From: Paraburkholderia sediminicola
GTDB lineage: Bacteria; Pseudomonadota; Gammaproteobacteria; Burkholderiales; Burkholderiaceae
Direction: 5' to 3'
Length of the DNA stretch: 64,000 bases
NCBI RefSeq assembly: GCF_902859805.1
Contig: NZ_CADIKC010000002.1
Location: 186,001 to 250,000 of the forward strand
The notes under the pieces are model-generated. The model ran no database searches. It was not told the origin of the DNA and saw nothing but the letters and a program-made list of their open reading frames with translations. The position numbers and the translations under genes are program-made. Every line of letters begins with the position of its first letter. The first letter of the stretch is position 1. Of this stretch, positions 37,409 to 45,871 are shown piece after piece.

Positions 37409-37514
37409 CGGTATTTCACGGCATCGATTGGACGACTCTCATCGACAAATTGACTGATCACGATTTGCCGATATAAAGCGGCCTTGCTGAAAACCAGCAA
37501 GGCCGCTTTTTTTT
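37409..37514 (+). repeat. Copy 2 of the pyrB 3'-end sequence with attached terminator
   Basis: TTTCACGGCATCGATTG, identical to the last codons of pyrB, sits at 37414-37430; the wider 22-base match (37409-37430) has one mismatch. About 45 bases later comes CGATTTGCCGAT and a strong terminator AAAGCGGCCTTGCTG/CAGCAAGGCCGCTTT with T8 (37475-37514). The second half is nearly identical to the copy at 47555-47665. Together they bound the block 37.4-47.7 kb. Confidence 0.85.
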
Positions 37515-37704
37515 CCGCCGTCGCTCGAACACCCGTCACGGGCGCTTCGTCACCCCCTCATGCATGACTTCTGCTGGATTGTCCGCAGCGCGCGAGACAA
37601 GCAAAGTGGCATCGCCGTCTATCGCGTCCGGGCAAACCGCCCTGATCGGGAGACCACATCGTTCCCCACGCACGCCGGCACTCTTCCACAGCAGGACACT
37701 CATC
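37515..37704. promoter_or_regulatory. Leader region with palindromic element TCATGCATGAC
   Basis: The stretch between the terminator and the first genes of the block contains TCATGCATGAC at 37558-37568. The same 11-mer forms the centre of the palindrome at 40567-40582. It is a candidate operator for the LuxR-type regulator encoded at 39718-40395. No gene is supported in the stretch. Confidence 0.5.
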
Positions 37705-37785
37705 ATGACTTTGCGACGCTTCCTGACCCGAGCGTGCCGCGCCGCACGTTCAGCAATCGGCCACCGCAACGAACCGGAGGGCTGA
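37705..37785 (+). CDS. Possible 26-codon leader peptide
   Basis: The frame starts with ATG nine bases after AGGA and reads MTLRRFLTRACRAARSAIG and a short polar end. Its stop codon lies within the ribosome-binding region of the next gene (GGAGGGCTGACATG), so translation of the two could be coupled. It is very basic and too short to judge statistically. Confidence 0.3.
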   Translation: MTLRRFLTRACRAARSAIGHRNEPEG

Positions 37786-37786
37786 C

Positions 37787-38845
37787 ATGGGCATCGACCA
37801 TTTTTCCAACCGGTTCCGGCTGCGTGCCACACGAGGCAATGCCCTTCCTGACGGCGCATCGCCCGGTGCACTGCTGGCGCAATTGCGCGACGAATGCGAG
37901 GCGATGGCGCGCTACGCGTTGCATCACGGCTTGCCGGTCGCGCCGGAAACCATCTCGCTGCTGAGCGCACTGATCGACGGCACGGCGCCTGACAACCCGC
38001 CTCCGGTCACTGCCGGCGACGCGCCTCGTTACGCCGCCACCTCGCAGCATTCGCTTGCATCGATCCACCGAAAACTGGCCGCGCTCATCGCGCCGGCCAC
38101 ACCGCAAGCCGTCACGCTGCTCGATGCGCACCACCGTCTCGGCCGCCCGTTCGCGTGGCTCGGCCCGGTGCCGCTAATCAGGCTGTTGACGGTCGCGGCG
38201 ATTGCGTTTCTGATCGCCGTGATCGCAACCGGGCTTTCTCCCGACGTCTCAGCCGACAACGTCGAGCGTGGTTTCCTCGATTCACACGGCACGCAGTTGC
38301 TATGGAATGCGCTGTTCCTGCTCTTTTGCGCGGGGCTCGGCGCATCGTTCGCGACGCTGTTTCAGGCACATCGTTACGTCGCCGCCTCGACGTACGACCC
38401 GAAGTACGACGCATCCTACGGCGCGCGCCTGATTCTCGGGCTCATTGCCGGGTTGATCCTCGTCGAGATGCTGCCGTCGCGCCTCTTCGATCAGGGCAGC
38501 ATGCACAGCTTCGGCAAGCCCGCCCTCTCGATGCTCGGCGGCTTCTCGGCAACCGCCGTACACCGCTTGCTGCAGAGACTCGTCGACACGCTCGACACAC
38601 TCGTGCGCGGCGATCGCTCGTCCGACGCGGACGCCGCACAGCAAACGCGCCGCGCCCAGGCCGTGAGCGAACGCACGCAATGGCAGAGCGAGATCGCCGC
38701 GAGCCTGCTCGAACTTCAGCAGTCGCTCGATCGTCCAGATGCCGGCGACACCGTACGCCAACGCCTCGCGGATCTCACTCGCGCGATGCTCGCAGGCGAG
38801 CCGGTCCGGCTGTCTGCTGCCCCCGTTCCAAACGACCCGGAGTGA
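37787..38845 (+). CDS. Membrane protein of unknown function, first large gene of the pyrB-bounded block
   Basis: A 352-residue protein with a GGAGGG ribosome site. A hydrophilic N-terminal 125 residues precede three hydrophobic segments (about LLTVAAIAFLIAVIATGL, ALFLLFCAGLGASFATLF and LILGLIAGLILVEML). A charged, helical C-terminus (about 265-340, SERTQWQSEIAASLLELQQSL) follows that could form a coiled coil. No family is recognised. It is followed four bases later by a DUF4239 gene, so the two probably form a unit. Confidence 0.72.
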   Translation: MGIDHFSNRFRLRATRGNALPDGASPGALLAQLRDECEAMARYALHHGLPVAPETISLLSALIDGTAPDNPPPVTAGDAPRYAATSQHSLASIHRKLAALIAPATPQAVTLLDAHHRLGRPFAWLGPVPLIRLLTVAAIAFLIAVIATGLSPDVSADNVERGFLDSHGTQLLWNALFLLFCAGLGASFATLFQAHRYVAASTYDPKYDASYGARLILGLIAGLILVEMLPSRLFDQGSMHSFGKPALSMLGGFSATAVHRLLQRLVDTLDTLVRGDRSSDADAAQQTRRAQAVSERTQWQSEIAASLLELQQSLDRPDAGDTVRQRLADLTRAMLAGEPVRLSAAPVPNDPE

Positions 38846-38849
38846 CACG

Positions 38850-39653
38850 ATGCTCTTCCTCTACAACATGCCGGCCGCCCTGATGGGTGCGCTGATCGTC
38901 GGCGCGACGCTCGCCGCCGCCCTGGGCGGCTATCTGCTGTTTCGCCGCTGCTTCCCGGTTCAACTCGATGCCGAACAGCGCGGCATGACCGTGGCGATGA
39001 TGTCCGCGGTGACCACCATCAATTCACTGCTGGTCGCCTTCGCCGCCATCACGGTCTGGGGCACCTACGACGCCGCGGCCGGCACGGTCTCGTCCGAGGC
39101 CGCGTGTGCGACCGAACTCGCTCACGATCTCGCGTCGTTCGGCAAGCCGGATGCACTCACCGCCAGGAGCGAGCTGATCGTCTATATCGAGCATGTCGTT
39201 CACGACGAATGGCCGCAAATGCAGCAGTACGCCCGCGCGGATGCCGGGACCCAGGCCGCGTTCGACCGGATGTTCGCGACGACAAACCGGATCGTGCCGT
39301 CGGACGATCGCGAGCGGGCGCTGCTGACCGAAGTGCTCGCCCGCGTGAATGAAATGACCAAGCTTCGGGAGCATCGGCTGCAGGCGCTCGATGTCGCCAT
39401 GCCGGTAACGTTGTGGGGTGTCATGCTGATCGCGAGCGCGCTCTCGCTGGTGCTGCTGTACGTGTTGCCCGTGACCCGCTTTCATCTTGGGCTCGTGACC
39501 ATCTGGGCAACGACGCTCGGGCTCGCGTTCTTTTTCGTGCTGGCCGTCGACCGGCCGTTCGCCGGCGAAGTCAGCGTAAGTCCGGCGCCCATGCAGCACG
39601 CCATCGACACCCTTGCCGGTGAAGACGCCGGACATCAGGTTGCGCCGGCCTAG
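38850..39653 (+). CDS. DUF4239-like membrane protein
   Basis: A 267-residue protein with two N-terminal helices, a soluble middle and two C-terminal helices. MSAVTTINSLLVAFAAITVWGTYDAAAGTVSSEA matches the core of DUF4239 proteins, as in the gene at 26085-26852. The start at 38850 follows the stop of the previous membrane gene by four bases. It is flanked downstream by a tandem CCGGTCTT triplicate and the convergent LuxR gene. Role unknown. Confidence 0.75.
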   Translation: MLFLYNMPAALMGALIVGATLAAALGGYLLFRRCFPVQLDAEQRGMTVAMMSAVTTINSLLVAFAAITVWGTYDAAAGTVSSEAACATELAHDLASFGKPDALTARSELIVYIEHVVHDEWPQMQQYARADAGTQAAFDRMFATTNRIVPSDDRERALLTEVLARVNEMTKLREHRLQALDVAMPVTLWGVMLIASALSLVLLYVLPVTRFHLGLVTIWATTLGLAFFFVLAVDRPFAGEVSVSPAPMQHAIDTLAGEDAGHQVAPA

Positions 39654-39717
39654 CCGGTCTTCCGGTCTTCCGGTCTTACATGCGGCCCCTGCCCCGGGCC
39701 GAATGTAAGCGTGGCAT

Positions 39718-40395
39718 TTACCCATGCGTGACGCATAAGAGCGTCTGACCGTGCACATTTTCAGGCGTCACGTGACGCGCAAGCCACAGCGCCGCCTCCG
39801 TGCGATTGCTGACGCCGATCTGCCGAAAAAGTGCGTACAGGTGATTCTTGATGGTCCCCTCCGCGACGTTGAGCACCCGGCAGATCTGCTTGTTCGACTT
39901 CCCCTCGGCCAGCAGACGCAACACCTCGCGCTGCCGCGGCGTCAGGCGTTCGAATGCCCGATCGCCGGACTGCGCCTGGGCCGGCCCCAGCTCGGCGCCA
40001 AGCCCATAAGTGGGCGGAACATAGATCGCGCCCGAGGCGACGCGGCAGAGCGCATCGGCGAATTCGTCCGCGCTCGCATGACGCTCGACGATGCCCGAGG
40101 CGCCTGCCATCAGTGCATCGGCGATTGCCTGACGACACACCGTGCGCACTACGAATAGCCACGGCACCGTCCCCAGGGCGTCCTGCAGCACCTTCGGCCA
40201 GCCCATTCGTGCGGCACGCTCGTCCCATTCAAGGGTGACCGCGCCGACCGTTCCTGGCGGCAGGCCTTCCCGGATGCGGTAGATGTCTTCGGGGCGCTGA
40301 GCCGACCACACCTGGCAACTGCTGTCCCGTCTCCATAAGACATCGGCTACCCCTGCCACGAATAGCGGCGGACTATCGATCATCAGAACGTTCAT
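39718..40395 (-). CDS. NarL/LuxR-type regulator with degenerate receiver domain
   Basis: A 225-residue response-regulator-like protein. The C-terminal helix-turn-helix is canonical (LTPRQREVLRLLAEGKSNKQICRVLNVAEGTIKNHL). The N-terminal domain has the receiver layout, but the first acidic pocket reads MIDSPP, and the phospho-acceptor position is in AVTLEWDERAAR, which lacks the usual LLDxxMP context. It is therefore probably not phosphorylated in the usual way and no histidine kinase is nearby. It faces away from the DUF2589 operon across a 274-base gap holding a perfect palindrome. Confidence 0.88.
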   Translation of the reverse strand: MNVLMIDSPPLFVAGVADVLWRRDSSCQVWSAQRPEDIYRIREGLPPGTVGAVTLEWDERAARMGWPKVLQDALGTVPWLFVVRTVCRQAIADALMAGASGIVERHASADEFADALCRVASGAIYVPPTYGLGAELGPAQAQSGDRAFERLTPRQREVLRLLAEGKSNKQICRVLNVAEGTIKNHLYALFRQIGVSNRTEAALWLARHVTPENVHGQTLLCVTHG

Positions 40396-40566
40396 TTAAG
40401 CGTATCCCCTCGGTAGCGAGACGCTCGGGTTCACGTTATTTGCGTCTCTTCGGCTCGCTTTTACCGCTCTTTTGAAAATGGCGCACTAGTTCCGACGATC
40501 CGTGAAAAACGTTCTAATACAAAAGGCACTCCATTTCTTTCAGAATTAATATGTCGCCCGCCCCTG

Positions 40567-40582
40567 CCGTCATGCATGACGG
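40567..40582. promoter_or_regulatory. Perfect 16-bp palindrome, candidate operator of the LuxR-type regulator
   Basis: CCGTCATGCATGACGG lies midway between the divergent LuxR-type gene and the DUF2589 operon, in an AT-richer gap (40396-40669). Its central TCATGCATGAC recurs at 37558-37568, upstream of the other rightward genes of the block. Confidence 0.65.
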
Positions 40583-40626
40583 ATGGCCTCTCCACAGATT
40601 TCTACGAATTATGTAATTTGAATATA

Positions 40627-40646
40627 GACAGTGTATTCGCACTGTC
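40627..40646 (+). promoter_or_regulatory. Inverted repeat in the leader of the DUF2589 operon
   Basis: GACAGTG / CACTGTC with a 6-base loop ends about 15 bases before the GGAGGT ribosome site at 40660-40666. It may be a second operator or an RNA hairpin controlling translation. Confidence 0.5.
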
Positions 40647-40669
40647 ACAAATTCACCATGGAGGTCTGT

Positions 40670-41362
40670 ATGGATGCCAATTTCATCGGCTCTGTCATTA
40701 ATGCCTTACCAATGGACCAAATGATTGCCGGTCCATTGAAAGCAATGATTTCAGCGCAAACCCAGGCGGCGAAAAGTTATGCCGATTTTCTGATGCAGGT
40801 ATGCATTCAGAACGGCAAGGCAGTCGCCGTGCAGTTCGACTACGACGAAACACTCGTCGACGAGAGCGGCGTATCGAAAGGCGTGGTGCAGAAGACCATG
40901 CGCATTCCGCTGCTGGCCGCGATCGTTCATCCGATCATCGCCATCGAAGAAGGCACGATCGACTTCGAAATGGAAATCACGCAGTCGGAGAAGTCGTCGG
41001 AGTCCACCGATGCGAGCGGCGAATTCCAGGCGAAGTTTGGCTGGGGTCCGGTCAGCGTGAGCATCTCGGGACGTGTCTCGCACAAGTCGGAGCAAACGCG
41101 CAGCACCGATACGCGAGCGAAATATTCGATCCACACGCAGATCAAGCGGCAGCCGCCGCCCGAAGCGCTGATGCGTGTCATCGACTTCCTGACGGACGCC
41201 GCCACCAAACCGGTCGTGACCGAAGACAAGTCGAAAGACGTCAAGCCGCTGCCGGCCACACCGACGGACGGCAAGCTGGTCGGCGAGACGACGCAACCGG
41301 GCACGCAAACGAGCACGCAACCCGGCACCCAGGCGAGCGGCCAGCAGCCTGTCCATCAGTAA
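40670..41362 (+). CDS. DUF2589 family protein
   Basis: A 230-residue protein; the start at 40670 has GGAGGT upstream, while a GTG 13 codons earlier lacks support. Its order is a helical N-terminus (MIAGPLKAMISAQTQAAKSYADFLM), a beta-rich core (RIPLLAAIVHPIIAIEEGTIDFEMEI and FGWGPVSVSISGRVSHKSEQ), and PPPEALMRVIDFL. A low-complexity Thr/Gln/Gly tail (about 195-228) ends the protein. This is the DUF2589 arrangement, function unknown. There is no signal peptide. It heads the rightward operon of the block and is followed by a diverged relative. Confidence 0.82.
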   Translation: MDANFIGSVINALPMDQMIAGPLKAMISAQTQAAKSYADFLMQVCIQNGKAVAVQFDYDETLVDESGVSKGVVQKTMRIPLLAAIVHPIIAIEEGTIDFEMEITQSEKSSESTDASGEFQAKFGWGPVSVSISGRVSHKSEQTRSTDTRAKYSIHTQIKRQPPPEALMRVIDFLTDAATKPVVTEDKSKDVKPLPATPTDGKLVGETTQPGTQTSTQPGTQASGQQPVHQ

Positions 41363-41393
41363 GCACAGCGGCCACTGACGGCGGACGGACACC

Positions 41394-42209
41394 ATGTTCA
41401 ACTTCTTCAAGCGGCGCCGCGGCGTGCCGGGTTCACACGGCAGGCAGGCAGAAGGCGTATCGCACGACGACGTCTCACAGCGCACGGCCACGCAGGACGC
41501 TAGCGATAGCAGACCGGCCGCCGCGCACGACACGCGTGACCCACGCGAGCCGCCGGTGGCCGCGCAAGCCGCCCCGCCCGCCTCAGCGGCGGCAGGCGAC
41601 GCCGACATGGCGAACGGCACCGGCGGGAACGTGCCGCCCGGCGCTCCGCCGTCCGGCGGTGCGCCGCCGTCGAGCGCGAGCGATCCACCCCCACCGCCAC
41701 GCGGTCTCGCGCTCGACGACATTACGCGTGGCATGCAACACGCGGCAGCCGCCGCGAACCAGTTGCTCTCGCTTCAGTACACCACCGTGCTCGACCAGTT
41801 CTTCGACCAGAACGAGGACGGCCTGCTCACGCCACGCGCGGTCGAGGTCGCGCTCGACGCGGAGCACACGATGCCGGTGCCGCTGGTCGCGCTGGCGACG
41901 CCGCGCGGACTGGCGCTCGACAGGATGGTCGTGCATCTGACGGTGCGCGCCGACTTTACCGAAACGCTGCCGGCAGGCGGGTTGGCGGGCGGCGATCAAC
42001 GCGGCCGTTTCTTCGTGACGCTCGCGCCGCCGTCGGCACGCCCGAACGCCCAGGGCGAGCAGGCTCAGCGCGACAGCCAGCACATCGACATCGAAATGCA
42101 GTTTGCGGCGCTCGACCCGCCCGAAGCGATCATGCGCGTGATCGACGAATACACCCACCGGCTCGTGCCGCGCGCACGGCACGACGACGAGGAGAAAAGC
42201 CATGCCTGA
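41394..42209 (+). CDS. DUF2589-like protein with disordered N-terminal region
   Basis: A 271-residue protein. Residues 1-105 are Ala/Pro/Gly-rich and probably disordered, starting with a basic patch MFNFFKRRRG. The rest aligns in layout with the preceding protein: a helical stretch (DDITRGMQHAAAAANQLLSL), VPLVALATPRGLALDRM, and PPEAIMRVIDEYT near the end. These shared motifs support common descent. Its stop overlaps the lysozyme start by eight bases. No signal peptide. Confidence 0.72.
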   Translation: MFNFFKRRRGVPGSHGRQAEGVSHDDVSQRTATQDASDSRPAAAHDTRDPREPPVAAQAAPPASAAAGDADMANGTGGNVPPGAPPSGGAPPSSASDPPPPPRGLALDDITRGMQHAAAAANQLLSLQYTTVLDQFFDQNEDGLLTPRAVEVALDAEHTMPVPLVALATPRGLALDRMVVHLTVRADFTETLPAGGLAGGDQRGRFFVTLAPPSARPNAQGEQAQRDSQHIDIEMQFAALDPPEAIMRVIDEYTHRLVPRARHDDEEKSHA

Positions 42210-42648
42210 ACAACCCACGTGCACCGGCACGCAAGGTATCGACCTGATCAAACAGTACGAAGGGCTGCGCCTGGCCCGCTATCTCGACGCCGTCGGCAAA
42301 CCGACGATCGGCTACGGGCATCTGATTCTGCCGCACGAAAGCTTCAACCGCCCGCTCTCGGAGTCCGAGGCGCTGGCGCTTCTGAGGCGCGACTTGCGCA
42401 GCGCCGAACTCGGGCTGCGCAAGCTGGTACGCGTGGCGATCACGCAGCAGCAATTCGATGCGTTGATGTCGTTCGTTTTCAACCTCGGCGCGGGACGGCT
42501 GCGTTCTTCAACGCTGCTGCGCTATCTGAACGCGGGCGCAAGCAGTCATGCCGCCGACCAGTTCCTCGTCTGGAACAAAGCGGGCGGCAAACCGCTCGCG
42601 GGGCTGACGCGCCGCCGCCAGGCCGAACGCAAGCTGTTTCTTTCCTAG
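42202..42648 (+). CDS. GH24 phage-type lysozyme (endolysin)
   Basis: A 148-residue muramidase. The catalytic triad spacing of T4 lysozyme is exact: E20, D29 and T35 in the stretch QYEGLRLARYLDAVGKPTIG. Conserved FNLGAGRLRSSTLLRYLN and RRQAERKLFL follow. There is no export signal or signal-anchor helix, so access to the cell wall would need a holin-like or lysis route. GAGGAG precedes the ATG, which lies inside the end of the DUF2589-like gene. No other phage structural or lysis gene is present, so this is a cassette component rather than a prophage. Confidence 0.92.
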   Translation: MPEQPTCTGTQGIDLIKQYEGLRLARYLDAVGKPTIGYGHLILPHESFNRPLSESEALALLRRDLRSAELGLRKLVRVAITQQQFDALMSFVFNLGAGRLRSSTLLRYLNAGASSHAADQFLVWNKAGGKPLAGLTRRRQAERKLFLS

Positions 42649-42679
42649 TGTCCTTAGTGTCCTGACAGGAGGCTTCCCG

Positions 42680-43186
42680 ATGATTTCAAACCATCACGAC
42701 CGGCCGGGTCGCGGGCTTAACAGGCGTGTTGTCTGCGCAATCGCAGCCGCCGCCATCGCCGTATATTCCGTCGCTGATTCGCACGCCCAACAGCCGACGC
42801 CGGCGCTCACCTGCGAGGCTGAAGTTGTGCGCATCAGTCAGGCCTTGCAGATCGCGCACCAGCCGGCGCTATGCGAGCGCTGCGGCGAGCGGCTTGCGCG
42901 AACGCTCGACAGTCTTTACCGGCTCGGCGTGCTGCCCAGCTTCTACGCATCCGTGGACAGCGCCAACTGGGACGACCCGCAGCGCCGGCCCGCGATGATG
43001 AGCGGCCGCAGTCTCGCCGGCATTCCTGACGGCGGCGACCTGTTGGCCGACATCGACAGTGGTTTTGGGCCGCGCGGCATCCACCGGTTGCGCTACACGG
43101 CGTCGAACCGGCCTGTTGCCATCACCACGGTTGACCGCAGCGTCTCGATACCGCTGGTGCCGTGCATGCCCGGCGGCGCGCGCTGA
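42680..43186 (+). CDS. Exported protein of unknown function
   Basis: A 168-residue protein with AGGAGG upstream. The signal peptide is about residues 1-37, ending in ADSHAQQ. The mature part has a cysteine cluster CERCGERLARTLDSLYRLGVLP and a final Cys near the C-terminus, possibly disulfide-bonded in the periplasm. It follows the lysozyme gene by 31 bases. No family recognised; a periplasmic immunity or inhibitor role for the lysozyme is a speculation. Confidence 0.68.
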   Translation: MISNHHDRPGRGLNRRVVCAIAAAAIAVYSVADSHAQQPTPALTCEAEVVRISQALQIAHQPALCERCGERLARTLDSLYRLGVLPSFYASVDSANWDDPQRRPAMMSGRSLAGIPDGGDLLADIDSGFGPRGIHRLRYTASNRPVAITTVDRSVSIPLVPCMPGGAR

Positions 43187-43370
43187 CAACCTGACAATGC
43201 GCGGCGAGTACGGCACAGGCCATCCGTCCTATGTCGCCGTACCAGCCTTCCGCCCTATTCATGCGAACGCGCCGCGCATCTACTCTGCAAGGGTAGTGAA
43301 ACACAAGCAACGCATGCCTGAAACGTAGATCCGAACACTCATCGAGCACACCCTCAACAGGAGCAATGGC

Positions 43371-44489
43371 ATGAATCCGGCAGCTACCCATAACAATTCG
43401 TTATCCGAACTTGATAGGCAACCACGCAGATCCTGGCACGATGTTCTGCGCGCGCGGTTCAGTGCAGTGGTGCTGATCGCCGCGACCGTCTCGTGCGCAC
43501 ACGCCGCGGACCTCGCGCCGCTGCCCACGCTCGGCGCCGATCTGAAACATACGTCCGTCTCCGGACTGTCCTCCGGCGCGTTCATGGCGGCCCAGTTCGA
43601 CGTTGCCTGGTCGAGCCGTCTGATCGGCGCGGGCATCGTGGCCGGCGGCGCGTTCGATTGCGCGGGAGAGTCGGCCTTTATCGCACCGGCCGTCGCGGCG
43701 GTCACGCTGTGCATGCAGCCTGCAGGCGCCGCGCCATCTGCGGAAGGCGCATGGCGTGCCGCGCAACGCGCGGCGAAGGCCGGCCAGATCGACGATCCGG
43801 CCAATCTTCGCGAGCAGCGCATCTACCTCTTCAGCGGCGCGAAGGATAGCGTCGTCGCAACCCGCGTGGTCGATCAGGCCGAGCGGTTCTATGGGCTGGC
43901 TCAAGTGCCGCGAACCAGCATCGAGTACCAACGCCATCCCGACGCCGGCCATGCACTGATCACGAACCGCCCGGAAGACTCACCCTGCGACGCGAATCAA
44001 AGCCCGTACATCAACAACTGCGGCTTCGAGCAATCGCACGAGATACTGCGCTGGATCTACGCGAGACCCAATGCGCCGTTGAATGCACCCGCGACGCAGC
44101 CAGGCGGCCAGTTGCTGAGCTTCGATCAGCGCGAGTTCGATCCTGACCGAGGGGCGTCGCTCGCCGACGTGGCCTACGTGTATGTGCCGGCCGATTGCCT
44201 GCATGCGGCGTGCGCCGTCCATGTCGCGTTTCACGGTTGTGTGCAGAACGCGGATGCCGTCGGCCAACGATTCGTGCGTGGCGCCGGCTACAACGAGATC
44301 GCCGACACCAACCGCCTGATCGTGCTCTACCCGCAGGCCGCGAAATCGGCCGTCAATCCGCTCGGATGCTGGGACTTCTGGGGCTACACGAGTCCGGACC
44401 CGGACCATCCCAACTTCAATACCCGCGAGGCGCCGCAAATGGCCGCCGTGATGAAGATGATCGAGCGCCTGGGCGGCGCACGTCAGTGA
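43371..44489 (+). CDS. Exported PHB-depolymerase-like alpha/beta-hydrolase (esterase)
   Basis: A 372-residue hydrolase with a signal peptide ending in SCAHAADL. The nucleophile elbow is SVSGLSSGAFMAAQFD, the acid is likely in FSGAKDSVV, and the histidine in PDAGHALIT. The C-terminal half (VAFHGCVQNADAVGQRFVRGAGYNEIAD and GCWDFWGYT) matches polyhydroxybutyrate depolymerase-like enzymes. AGGAG precedes the ATG. It may release hydroxybutyrate or act on another polyester. The neighbouring helical protein is weakly phasin-like, which would fit a PHB link but is not proof. Confidence 0.85.
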   Translation: MNPAATHNNSLSELDRQPRRSWHDVLRARFSAVVLIAATVSCAHAADLAPLPTLGADLKHTSVSGLSSGAFMAAQFDVAWSSRLIGAGIVAGGAFDCAGESAFIAPAVAAVTLCMQPAGAAPSAEGAWRAAQRAAKAGQIDDPANLREQRIYLFSGAKDSVVATRVVDQAERFYGLAQVPRTSIEYQRHPDAGHALITNRPEDSPCDANQSPYINNCGFEQSHEILRWIYARPNAPLNAPATQPGGQLLSFDQREFDPDRGASLADVAYVYVPADCLHAACAVHVAFHGCVQNADAVGQRFVRGAGYNEIADTNRLIVLYPQAAKSAVNPLGCWDFWGYTSPDPDHPNFNTREAPQMAAVMKMIERLGGARQ

Positions 44490-44557
44490 ATGCGGTGATT
44501 GTCATCGCTCGTCGCTAATCGAACCCGAAACCGAACCGAACCGATCAAGGATCCGTC

Positions 44558-45100
44558 ATGCTCTCGACCCTCATCACGCAGTGGGAAAACGCCAATCTCG
44601 CTGTCTTCCAGTTATTCGGCAAGCTCGTCGCACAGTCGGCCAATCCGGCGGGACTGCCGGGTGCCACGACGGACGTCCGCGCGTGGCGCGCCTTCGTCCG
44701 CACCGCCCTGCAGAGCACCCAGCAGTACACAAGCGCCACGCAATCGGCATTCGACGCCGGCTGGCGCGAGCAGCGCGACCGTTTCGCGCTGCCGGGCGCC
44801 GCCGCCGCGATCAAGGAGCTGGCCGCGATCAATGCCGACCTCGCGACGCGCATCGCCCAAGGTCACGTCCAGCACACCGGCGCGCTCACCGATGCGGCTG
44901 CCCAGTATCTCGACGACCTGTCCCGCAGCCGCAACGCCACGGATGCCGCGATGGCCTTCGGCCGGTTCGCGAACGACATGCAGGCGCAGAGCCGGGCGCT
45001 CACGCTGCATACGTCGTCGGTTGCCGGCAGCGTGTCTCCCGCCATCACGCAGTGGGTCGAGAAGCATCTCTCGGACGACGACACGGAGCCGGCGAAATGA
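44558..45100 (+). CDS. All-helical protein, weakly phasin-like, unknown function
   Basis: A 180-residue protein with AAGGA before the ATG. It is predicted almost wholly alpha-helical with an Ala/Gln-rich amphipathic pattern (WENANLAVFQLFGKL and MAFGRFANDMQAQSRALTL). Length and composition resemble phasin-type granule proteins, but no diagnostic motif is present. Its stop overlaps the start of the first paralogue gene (ATGA), so it is translated with that gene. Confidence 0.62.
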   Translation: MLSTLITQWENANLAVFQLFGKLVAQSANPAGLPGATTDVRAWRAFVRTALQSTQQYTSATQSAFDAGWREQRDRFALPGAAAAIKELAAINADLATRIAQGHVQHTGALTDAAAQYLDDLSRSRNATDAAMAFGRFANDMQAQSRALTLHTSSVAGSVSPAITQWVEKHLSDDDTEPAK

Positions 45101-45729
45101 ACGTCAATCTTCGCTTCGTCAACCACTCGAATGACTGCGGCAACAGCGAAATCGTGCTGTTCCAGCGCAACGTGATTCCCGATTTCGACGAGCTCGCGAT
45201 CGCATGGAAGGTGATCCGCTTCTGCGGCCGGGATTGCATTCATCCGTTCGTCTATTCGACCGACATCGAGATCGCGCTCGGCGACGAGCACGGCAACTTC
45301 TCGCCGCGCATGAGTGCGCAGCACGGCGGACGGTTCGTCATCGGGGTTCATCCGACCGGCCGCGCCCGGCTCACCGGCGAACCGGCACCGGCGAGCGGCG
45401 CGGACGGCGGTCCGGAAATCCAGGTCGTCAACCGGATGCCGCGCGGCGCGGTCAACGTCAACGCCTTCAACGCCGGCAAGCTGATCGCCGCCAAGCAGGC
45501 GGTGGCGCCGGCGCAGAAGGCCGTGTTCCGCTTCACGCCGGCGCTGTGGATCGGCGTGGCCTCGCAGATCGAGGAAGGACGCGCGCTCAGTTCAGCGGTG
45601 CTGTCGAGCGACAACACGATGCTGCCCCTGGCCGGCATTGCCGCGGGCGACATCGTGATGACAGGCGGTGGCAGCGGCAGCGATGCGCAACCCTTCGCTT
45701 TCGCGTTCGAAAACATCGTGCCTCTCTAG
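45097..45729 (+). CDS. Tandem paralogue 1 of an unrecognised beta-rich family
   Basis: A 210-residue protein with no signal peptide. The N-terminal signature NHSNDxxNSEIVLFQRNV, FDELAIAWKVI and the C-terminal ALWIGVASQIEEG are shared with the next two proteins. An insert near residues 86-106 (RLTGEPAPASGADGG) makes it the most diverged member. Alternating hydrophobic residues and Gly/Asn turns suggest a beta-sandwich. It begins within the stop codon of the helical-protein gene. The family is not known to me. Confidence 0.75.
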   Translation: MNVNLRFVNHSNDCGNSEIVLFQRNVIPDFDELAIAWKVIRFCGRDCIHPFVYSTDIEIALGDEHGNFSPRMSAQHGGRFVIGVHPTGRARLTGEPAPASGADGGPEIQVVNRMPRGAVNVNAFNAGKLIAAKQAVAPAQKAVFRFTPALWIGVASQIEEGRALSSAVLSSDNTMLPLAGIAAGDIVMTGGGSGSDAQPFAFAFENIVPL

Positions 45730-45871
45730 CGCCTTTAGCGCTTCGAACCGGCGCGGCGCCCGCATGCGGCGTCTCACCTCTTCTTTCGTTTGACGGCCCG
45801 TCCAACCGGCAGGCCGGTGGCAAGGTGCGCGGCAAACCGATTGCCGTATTTCAACCTCAAGGAGCAGGCAA

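Noticed and set aside
42202..42648. Prophage remnant interpretation of the lysozyme gene
   Set aside because: No integrase, holin, spanin, tail or capsid gene is nearby, and the gene is embedded in a non-phage operon.
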